A stretch of DNA of 5,668 nucleotides from Akkermansia muciniphila. GTDB taxonomy: Bacteria; Verrucomicrobiota; Verrucomicrobiia; Verrucomicrobiales; Akkermansiaceae. The stretch is taken from NCBI GenBank assembly GCA_945870545.1, contig CAMBTF010000129.1, positions 1 to 5,668 on the forward strand, in the 5' to 3' direction. The notes beneath the pieces were generated by a model that worked only from the letters and a program-made list of their open reading frames with translations, was not told the origin of the DNA and searched no databases. Shown here piece by piece: positions 1 through 3,939 of this stretch (position 1 is the stretch's first letter; the number at the start of each line of letters is the position of its first letter). A program made the position numbers and the translations under genes.

Positions 1-143
1 CCTTTCTGCGGATAAAGAGCTATGCCAATGTGCAGGGCTTACAAGCTGTTCAGCATCACGAGCTACAGGGACCAATCGGAACATTTTACGGTAAGGCAAT
101 GGATGACGTGCGCGCAGCACTGAGTTATGCGATGGAAATCTAA
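1..143 (+). CDS. C-terminal fragment of a MazF/PemK-like toxin
   Basis: This open frame enters from the left edge (first full codon at position 3) and ends at TAA 141-143, giving the last 46 residues of a protein. The fragment starts FLRIKSYANVQGL, carries a central HHELQGPIGTF and ends MDDVRAALSYAMEI. From memory of the family, this lines up without gaps with the tail of MazF/PemK mRNA interferases: a strand of the type 'S-x-x-x-V-x-x-I-x-T-V', then 'L-x-x-x-I-G-x-L', then a closing helix of the type 'M-x-x-V-x-x-A-L-x-x-x-L'. MazF toxins cut mRNA and are normally neutralised by an antitoxin encoded just upstream, which would lie outside the window. The stop codon sits just before an attC-like site, as in integron cassettes, so this is probably the end of a toxin cassette. 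The N-terminal catalytic half cannot be seen, so activity and family remain probable only. Confidence 0.55.
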   Translation, partial: FLRIKSYANVQGLQAVQHHELQGPIGTFYGKAMDDVRAALSYAMEI

Positions 144-146
144 GCG

Positions 147-241
147 AAATAAGTCATGACGCACCAACCGGCCAGAAGCTTTTCAATTTCATTTTCAACA
201 TCCCTTCAATCGCGCCGGTGGGCGCACATCAAACGTTATGT
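147..241 (+). other. attC-like integron recombination site 1
   Basis: An imperfect inverted repeat separates two coding segments. The left arm 160-172 pairs with the right arm 214-224: ACCGGC (167-172) with GCCGGT (214-219), then C164-C165 with G220-G221, then CGC (160-162) with GCG (222-224; G161 with C223). A163 and A166 are left unpaired on the left arm. Extra unpaired bases on one arm are a hallmark of attC sites, whose folded bottom strand is the integrase substrate. The loop is about 41 bases. Ten bases after the right arm is GTTATGT (235-241), preceded by ATCAAAC, which resembles the TCAAGC-GTTAGAT end of classical attC sites; strand exchange would fall between G235 and T236. GTTATGT departs from GTTRRRY at one position, and the left outer box is unclear (perhaps AAATAAG at 147-153), so the left limit is approximate. 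Confidence 0.6.
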
Positions 242-269
242 AGAAATTTTCTCGCACCAGCGGTAGTCC

Positions 270-274
270 GGAGG
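270..274 (+). promoter_or_regulatory. Shine-Dalgarno GGAGG for the DUF4258-like gene
   Basis: GGAGG lies 12 bases before the GTG at 287, a little far but the only good ribosome-binding sequence near. It is much too far from the next in-frame ATG at 314, so it favours the GTG start. Confidence 0.4.
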
Positions 275-286
275 CAGCGTTGCCGT

Positions 287-532
287 GTGAAGACTACCGC
301 ATATTTTCGTTCGATGAAGCTGCGTGCTGATCGGGCTGCGATTACGGATGAATGGATTGAGCGAGTAATGACCTCCCCAGCTACACGCGTCGTCCAGCCA
401 GATGGACGAATTCGGCTTTGGGCAAGTATTTCAGAGATGGACAACCGATTTCTAAGGGTTATAGTTCTCGAAGACGGAGAAACAGTTCACAACGCATTTT
501 TTGACCGCAGATTTAAGACCGATGAAGGCTAG
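287..532 (+). CDS. Small DUF4258-like protein, putative toxin of a two-gene module
   Basis: This gene encodes an 81-residue soluble protein with no signal peptide or membrane segment. A helical first half (about residues 10-30, including RADRAAITDEWIERVM) is followed by strands: VVQPDGRIRLW at 35-45, RFLRVIVLEDGETVHNAFFD at 54-73. This order, with 'ITDEWIERVM-x-x-P', a D-G turn, then 'LRVIVLEDG' and a final strand, resembles DUF4258 proteins, small domains often encoded in toxin-antitoxin-like pairs. GTG 287 is preferred over ATG 314 because a good GGAGG precedes it and because, from memory, relatives also carry the YFRSMKLR stretch; the frame stays open upstream to 218. Its last 11 bases overlap the DUF2283 gene, implying translational coupling. 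A toxin role is inferred from family context and cassette location; no catalytic residues are recognised. Confidence 0.7.
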   Translation: MKTTAYFRSMKLRADRAAITDEWIERVMTSPATRVVQPDGRIRLWASISEMDNRFLRVIVLEDGETVHNAFFDRRFKTDEG

Positions 533-719
533 ATATTTCCAAGACACCGACACGCTTTATTTCGAGCTTCGTGCAACCGAGGTGACTGACACCCGTGATC
601 TCGATGATAACACGATCCTTGATTACGATGCTCAGGGTAATGTCGTAGGCATCACGTTGGAGCACGCTAGATCAAAAATTGGGAGTGACAAAGTGGAGTT
701 TGAGATGATTCCAGCTTAA
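522..719 (+). CDS. DUF2283 family small protein, putative antitoxin partner
   Basis: This gene encodes a 65-residue acidic protein that matches DUF2283: an N-terminal strand KARYFQDTDTLYFELR (2-17), a turn and strand with VTDTRDLDDNTILDYDAQGNVVGITLEHA (21-49), and a short tail ending EMIPA. The family hallmarks are 'Y-x-x-D-x-D-x-L-Y', 'D-Y-D-x-x-G' and 'VGI'. ATG 522 is chosen because it starts exactly at the family's usual first residues (MK-x-x-Y) and overlaps the upstream stop (TAG 530-532) by 11 bases; the frame extends to a TTG at 501 but that adds nothing family-like. DUF2283 genes commonly sit beside DUF4258 genes, and the pair is thought to be toxin-antitoxin-like, with DUF2283 the likelier antitoxin. 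That assignment is inference. The stop lies 8 bases before the cassette's GCATAAC box. Confidence 0.8.
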   Translation: MKARYFQDTDTLYFELRATEVTDTRDLDDNTILDYDAQGNVVGITLEHARSKIGSDKVEFEMIPA

Positions 720-727
720 ATAAAGAC

Positions 728-797
728 GCATAACAATAAAGGGTGCTGCGAATGGGTGAGTGATAACGAACCCATTCGACTGCGCCCTTAGTTGAAC
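728..797 (+). other. attC-like integron recombination site 2
   Basis: This is a strong imperfect palindrome of about 70 bases. CGAATGGGT (749-757) pairs perfectly with ACCCATTCG (770-778) around a 12-base loop; the helix continues with AAGGG (739-743) against CCCTT (785-789), GC (745-746) against GC (782-783), a T744/G784 wobble and a small irregularity at 747/779-781. The outer boxes are GCATAAC (728-734) and GTTGAAC (791-797). The right box fits the GTTRRRY core exactly, and the conserved AAC and GTT parts pair while the variable parts do not, as expected when the right box belongs to the next cassette. Extra unpaired A bases lie between box and stem on the left. The spacer between stem and right box is only one base, shorter than usual. 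No T run follows, so a terminator is less likely. Confidence 0.65.
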
Positions 798-802
798 AAG
801 CC

Positions 803-888
803 CGGAGCGAGGGTTGGCTCCCGGCTTATGGAATTTGTGTTGGCGGGTTCCCTGCTCGCTCCGATGCGTGGGAGGCATCGAACGCATC
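803..888 (+). repeat. Two adjacent inverted repeats of unknown role
   Basis: CGGAGCGAG (803-811) pairs perfectly with CTCGCTCCG (855-863) over 9 base pairs, with a 43-base loop. Right next to it GATGCGT (863-869) pairs with ACGCATC (882-888) over 7 base pairs with a 12-base loop. The two hairpins share G863. They directly follow attC-like site 2 and could be a degenerate further recombination site, but no GTTRRRY box follows the right arm, and no T run suggests a terminator. No gene is visible in 798-861. Confidence 0.4.
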
Positions 889-1024
889 TTTCCGGCATAT
901 CAGGCGATCATCAACTCGAGTCCCGGCGCCGAAGTCGTGGACTTCGCCATCGAGAGAGCACGAACACACTTGGGGAATCGCCAGCTACGATTCAATACGA
1001 AAGGACTTCTGGCAGGCAGTCTAA
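862..1024 (+). pseudogene. Possible frameshifted remnant of a cassette gene
   Basis: Two protein-like stretches lie in different frames and would join with a one-base frameshift around 953-970. The frame with codons starting at 862 reads IERIFPAYQAIINSS at 877-921 followed by PGAEVVDFAIERAR at 922-963. The frame ending at TAA 1022-1024 reads TWGIASYDSIRKDFWQAV at 968-1021. Neither is recognised as a known family and neither has a convincing start. The second frame's stop lies inside GTCTAAC (1019-1025), a perfect RYYYAAC left box of an attC site, and stop codons falling in that box are typical of integron cassettes. I infer the decayed last cassette of the array, starting at G791. The open frame from 814 runs on antisense through the deacetylase gene to 1380 and is not itself a gene. 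Chance similarity cannot be excluded. Confidence 0.3.
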
Positions 1025-1041
1025 CACATCCGGGCCCGCTT

Positions 1042-1956
1042 TCACAGTCCGCGGTATTCGGCAGCGAGGCGTTTCGCGGTGGCGATGGTGTTGCGGTGGA
1101 GTTTGGCGGTGAACTCGGGTTGCCGGTTGTAGCCGCCGCCGTAGAGGATGGCGACGGGGATGCGGTTCTTGATCATGGCGCGCAGCAGCACCTCGTCGCG
1201 GCGCTGGATGTCATTGAGGGAAAGGTGCATCTGGCCGAAGCGGTCGTTGCGGTGGTTGTCCGCGCCGGAGATCCAGATGACGAGATCGGGCGAGAACTTG
1301 TCGAGCGAGTCCGCCAGCGTCCGGAAAAGCTCCTGCAGATACATCTCGCCCTCCACGTAGCGGACGGTTTCCACATCTAGGGTGGAGGCGACTTTTTTCG
1401 TGGGATAGTTGCGGCCGACGTGGATGGAGTAGGTGAAAACGCGTGGATCATCGCCAAGGAGGGAGGCGGTGCCGTTGCCCTGGTGGGCGTCGGTATCGAC
1501 GACCATGACTTTGATGCCCGGGCGCTTATCCTGAAGATCCCGGATGGCGATGGCGATGTCGTTGAAAACGCAGTAGCCCTCGCCGTGGCCGCGGAAGGCG
1601 TGGTGCGTGCCGCCTGCGAGGCAGACGCCCACGCCATCGGTGAGAGCGGCGTTGCAAGCGAGCCGCGTGGCCTCCACCTCGGTGGCGGAACGGGCGAAAA
1701 GGTTTGGCGAGGCGGGCAGCCCGAGCAGGATCTGCTCCTTGCGGCCAAGGAGGTTCGACTGGACTTTCTCGATGTAGGCTCGGTCGTGGACGCGCAGGAT
1801 GTGGTGGAAATCCACCGCCTTCACCTCGATGATCTCTTCCGGCCTCAGGATGCCCCCCTGCAGAAGCATCTCCTTGGAAACACGGAATTTCTCCATCGGA
1901 AACGGGTGTCCGCTCGGCAGATCAAGCTCAAGGGACTCGGAGTAAAAGCAACGCAT
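1042..1956 (-). CDS. Histone deacetylase family protein, HDAC11-like zinc deacetylase
   Basis: This is a 304-residue single-domain protein of the arginase/deacetylase fold, the normal length for bacterial members. All hallmark motifs are intact: HPFPMEKF (17-24), typical of class IV-like bacterial enzymes; GGTHHAF (115-121) with the charge-relay pair H118/H119; GYCVFNDIAIA (127-137); VDTDAHQGNGT (153-163), in which D156 and H158 are zinc ligands; SGADNHRNDRFG (230-241) with the third ligand D233; and YGGGY (272-276) with the catalytic Y276. The family hydrolyses acetyl-lysine or other N-acyl amides (polyamines, acetoin-utilisation AcuC, long-chain acyl-lysine for HDAC11); the substrate here is not fixed by sequence. 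There is no signal peptide, so it acts in the cytoplasm. The start ATG 1954-1956 is the natural N-terminus, although no Shine-Dalgarno precedes it. It follows tsaB on the same strand after 115 bases and may have its own promoter in that gap. Confidence 0.92.
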   Translation of the reverse strand: MRCFYSESLELDLPSGHPFPMEKFRVSKEMLLQGGILRPEEIIEVKAVDFHHILRVHDRAYIEKVQSNLLGRKEQILLGLPASPNLFARSATEVEATRLACNAALTDGVGVCLAGGTHHAFRGHGEGYCVFNDIAIAIRDLQDKRPGIKVMVVDTDAHQGNGTASLLGDDPRVFTYSIHVGRNYPTKKVASTLDVETVRYVEGEMYLQELFRTLADSLDKFSPDLVIWISGADNHRNDRFGQMHLSLNDIQRRDEVLLRAMIKNRIPVAILYGGGYNRQPEFTAKLHRNTIATAKRLAAEYRGL

Positions 1957-2071
1957 GGGGGAAACTTTAAATTTTAAACTTTAAACATCAAGGAAGAGTC
2001 CGGGCAGGCTGCCGTGTCGTGCGAACCCGGGCTTGGGGCTGATCGATATGTTTGAAATGCTCGCCTTTGCC
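1957..2071 (-). promoter_or_regulatory. Intergenic region with possible leaderless promoter and 10-mer repeat
   Basis: This gap separates the end of tsaB from the start of the deacetylase gene. Next to the deacetylase start is a very AT-rich patch in GC-rich surroundings, with AAACTTTAAA repeated exactly at 1962-1971 and 1976-1985 (14-base period). On the minus strand TTGATG (1991-1986) and TAAAGT (1969-1964), 16 bases apart, could be a -35/-10 pair; each matches the consensus at 4 of 6 positions. Only 7 bases, ending in CCCCC, lie between this -10 and the ATG, and there is no Shine-Dalgarno. If the promoter is real, the message would be leaderless or nearly so. The tsaB-proximal part holds nothing recognisable, and I see no clear terminator. 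Confidence 0.35.
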
Positions 2072-2722
2072 TCATTGCCGCCCGTAGGTTGCCTTTTTGG
2101 AAGCGGTGATGTGCGGCTGGGCGAGATAGATCGGCTGCGGGGTGCGCCCGGCCCAGATGGCGCGATCCTGCGGCGTGGCATTGTGCCACGCCTGCCACAG
2201 CCCGACTGCTGAGGGCAGGGCGAACGGGATCTCGCGGCCAACCAATCGATCCGACGAGGAAACGCGAACCGCCGCCTCACCCGCGAGACGAAGGGCGGAG
2301 TCCAGCCCGGACGCATCCGTCAAAGTGAGCCCGCCGGACAGCCGGCCTTGGTCAATGTTCGCTAGCCAGAAAGAGCCGCGCCTTGCGTCTCCCACCGCGA
2401 GGCATTTGCCGCCGGAAAGTGCCGCGGGCACGGCGAGAATGGAGGGTATAGCCACCGCTTTGCAGCCCGCCACGAGAGCGGCTCCCTGCGCCGCCGCTAC
2501 GCCCACCCGGGTGCCGCTGTAACTGCCCGGCCCGCTACCCACCAGGACGGCGTCGAAGGATTTCCCGCCGTGGATTCTTACGATCTCCGCCAGCGGCGCG
2601 AAGAGCAGCGCATTGTGCCGGCGGTCGCTCAGGAAGCTTTTTTCCGCGACGATCTCGCCATCCACAGCGAGCGCGACCGAGGCCGCCTCGGTGGAGGTTT
2701 CGATAATGAGCACCGCGCGCAT
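2072..2722 (-). CDS. tsaB: tRNA t6A37 threonylcarbamoyl transferase subunit TsaB
   Basis: This is a 216-residue protein of the ASKHA fold. The N-terminal LIIETSTEAASVAL (5-18) is the family's first phosphate-like loop (normally I-D-T-S). RRHNALLFAPLAEIV (34-48) matches the usual 'H-S-x-x-L-x-P' helix, and GSGPGSYSGTRVGVAAAQG (62-80) is the diagnostic TsaB 'GPGS[FY][TS]G[LT]R-x-G' signature. The C-terminus PIYLAQPHIT resembles the family's 'P-x-Y-L-R' ending. TsaB is the non-catalytic scaffold that binds TsaD and TsaE; the complex transfers threonylcarbamoyl from the TsaC/TsaC2 product to A37 of ANN-decoding tRNAs in the cytoplasm. As usual it lacks the metal-binding residues of TsaD. The ATG at 2720-2722 gives the expected N-terminus; no clear Shine-Dalgarno is seen. 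It is divergent from the permease gene and may be cotranscribed with the downstream deacetylase gene. Confidence 0.92.
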   Translation of the reverse strand: MRAVLIIETSTEAASVALAVDGEIVAEKSFLSDRRHNALLFAPLAEIVRIHGGKSFDAVLVGSGPGSYSGTRVGVAAAQGAALVAGCKAVAIPSILAVPAALSGGKCLAVGDARRGSFWLANIDQGRLSGGLTLTDASGLDSALRLAGEAAVRVSSSDRLVGREIPFALPSAVGLWQAWHNATPQDRAIWAGRTPQPIYLAQPHITASKKATYGRQ

Positions 2723-2823
2723 GGGCGCAGGCTACGCGGAAACAGCTTTCGTCAAACCCCAAACTTCGGCGAAACCGCCATCTTGCCACTTGCAACTTCG
2801 AAGGCGGGTCGTGAGGCTCTGCC
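2723..2823. promoter_or_regulatory. Divergent intergenic region between tsaB and the LptF/G-family gene
   Basis: These 101 bases must hold the 5' signals of two divergent genes. On the plus strand GTGAGG (2811-2816) lies 7 bases before ATG 2824 and is a plausible weak Shine-Dalgarno. On the minus strand TTGACG (2756-2751) resembles a -35 box, but no good -10 follows at normal spacing. No operator palindrome is evident. Confidence 0.4.
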
Positions 2824-3924
2824 ATGCGCCTCGCCGACCGCTACATCGCCAAACAAGTCCTTGTGGGGACTTTGTATGCGATCGTGGTGCTCAGCCTCGT
2901 GCTGGTGATGGGGAACCTCTTTAAGCAGGTGCGCCCTCTGCTCGTAGAGCAACACGCGCCCCCCGGCCTGGTGTTCCGCTTCATCCTCAACGTGGTGCCG
3001 TTCTCGCTGATGTTTACGATCCCATGGGGCTTCCTTTCCGCCGTGATCCTCGTGTTCGGCAGGCTCTCGGGAGAAAACGAGATCAACGCTTTCCGTGTCG
3101 CGGGGATCAGCCTCGTGCGGCTCGCGCTGCCGGTATTCGTGATCGCCGCGCTGCTTTCGGGGCTTTGCGCCTGGGTCAATGTGAACGTTGTCCCGCATGC
3201 CAAGGCCTCGCTCACGGAAATGCTTTACGAGCAGGTGAAGCGCGACCCGCGTTCCCTCCTCAATCCGGGCCTTGTGCAGTCCCGCTTCAAGAACCAGAAG
3301 GTCTTCGTCGAGAAACGCGTGGGTGATTCGCTGCAAGGCTTTCACCTTTACCAGGTTTCCAACGGCGACAACGGGGTGGCGGCGCGCGCCGAAGCCTACG
3401 TCCATGCCGGCGAGGTGTCGCTGGTCGTGGATGAGGATAAAAAGCAATTGCGGCTGAAACTCATCGACGCGTTCATCGAGGCGAAAGGGGAAGATGGCAC
3501 GTCCGAATTCGCGTTCGCGCGGGAGGCCGAGCCTTGGCTCTTCGATTTCGGCTCCGTGCAATACCGCAAGGTGCGTTCTTCGGCGATGACAAACCCGGAG
3601 ATCCGCCGCTACATCGCGGAGAATCCGGATCTCCCGGACAAGAAGCGGGTCGAGCTCGGTGCGGAAATCACCAAGCGCTACAGCTTGTCGCTGGCCTGCC
3701 TTTCTTTCGCCTGCGTGGCCGTTCCGCTGGGCATGAAAGCCCGGCGCAAGGACACCTCGGGCGGGCTCGTTCTCAGCCTCGGGATCGGGATGCTCTATTA
3801 CCTTTTCATGCTGGCCGCCGAGGGCTTTGAAAGCGATACCGCCGCCACCCTCGCGTTGTGGGCGCCGAATGTTTTGTGCGGCCTGCTCGGCTTGCACCTG
3901 TTCAGGAGGGCGCGGTTCAGGTAA
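2824..3924 (+). CDS. LptF/LptG family permease (lipopolysaccharide export)
   Basis: This is a 366-residue inner-membrane protein of normal length for the YjgP/YjgQ family. The architecture is three N-terminal membrane segments (about 12-31, 50-78, 98-120), a soluble periplasmic beta-jellyroll domain (about 130-280), and three C-terminal segments (about 286-303, 313-333, 340-361). Family hallmarks include the opening 'DRYIAKQ', a 'RLSGENEINAFRVAGIS' stretch (80-96) of the coupling-helix region that contacts the LptB ATPase, and 'EITKRYSLSLACLSFACVAVPLG' (281-303) followed by 'RRKDTSGG'. With LptB2 it extracts lipopolysaccharide from the inner membrane and passes it to LptC/LptA. Sequence does not settle LptF versus LptG, and a partner gene is not in the window. 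ATG 2824 has a weak GTGAGG upstream. The SulP gene follows after 15 bases, probably in one transcript. A long antisense frame across it is a coding shadow. Confidence 0.9.
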   Translation: MRLADRYIAKQVLVGTLYAIVVLSLVLVMGNLFKQVRPLLVEQHAPPGLVFRFILNVVPFSLMFTIPWGFLSAVILVFGRLSGENEINAFRVAGISLVRLALPVFVIAALLSGLCAWVNVNVVPHAKASLTEMLYEQVKRDPRSLLNPGLVQSRFKNQKVFVEKRVGDSLQGFHLYQVSNGDNGVAARAEAYVHAGEVSLVVDEDKKQLRLKLIDAFIEAKGEDGTSEFAFAREAEPWLFDFGSVQYRKVRSSAMTNPEIRRYIAENPDLPDKKRVELGAEITKRYSLSLACLSFACVAVPLGMKARRKDTSGGLVLSLGIGMLYYLFMLAAEGFESDTAATLALWAPNVLCGLLGLHLFRRARFR

Positions 3925-3928
3925 TCCT

Positions 3929-3934
3929 GGGGGA
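3929..3934 (+). promoter_or_regulatory. Shine-Dalgarno GGGGAG for the SulP gene
   Basis: GGGGAG ends 5 bases before ATG 3940, a good spacing. It lies in the 15-base gap after the permease stop, so the gene is probably read from the same message and supports ATG 3940 as the start. Confidence 0.65.
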
Positions 3935-3939
3935 GTCTC

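Larger units (their letters stand above)
236..791 (+). mobile_element. Integron gene cassette carrying two small genes
   Basis: The segment between the two presumed crossover points (G235/T236 and G791/T792) is 556 bases long. It holds two overlapping small genes on the same strand and ends in its own attC-like site, which is the standard build of a cassette. The strongest support is that its first bases, GTTATGT (235-241), are complementary at 6 of 7 positions to GCATAAC (728-734) near its end. In a circular cassette these boxes face each other in one attC site, so they co-vary within a cassette. The first gene begins about 50 bases after the crossover. Base composition is less GC-rich than in the genes right of 1042. 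No integrase or cassette promoter is visible, so mobility is inferred from site structure alone. Confidence 0.6.

Noticed and set aside
738..797. The strong hairpin after the DUF2283 gene as a rho-independent terminator
   Set aside because: No T run follows the right arm; instead a GTTGAAC core box follows and a complementary box precedes, which fits an attC site better.
1019..1040. GTCTAAC followed by CGGGCCCG as a complete third attC site
   Set aside because: Only the left box is seen. No stem arms or GTTRRRY partner follow before the deacetylase coding sequence, so it is noted only as a possible truncated half.
814..1380. Plus-strand open frame of 188 codons crossing from the array into the deacetylase region
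   Set aside because: From 1042 on it is antisense to a clear deacetylase gene. Only the part before about 963 looks protein-like, and it is reported as a possible remnant.
1420..1977. Plus-strand open frame of 185 codons antisense to the deacetylase
   Set aside because: It lies wholly opposite an intact gene with all catalytic motifs; its composition (rich in V, A, G, D) is a shadow of the minus-strand codons.
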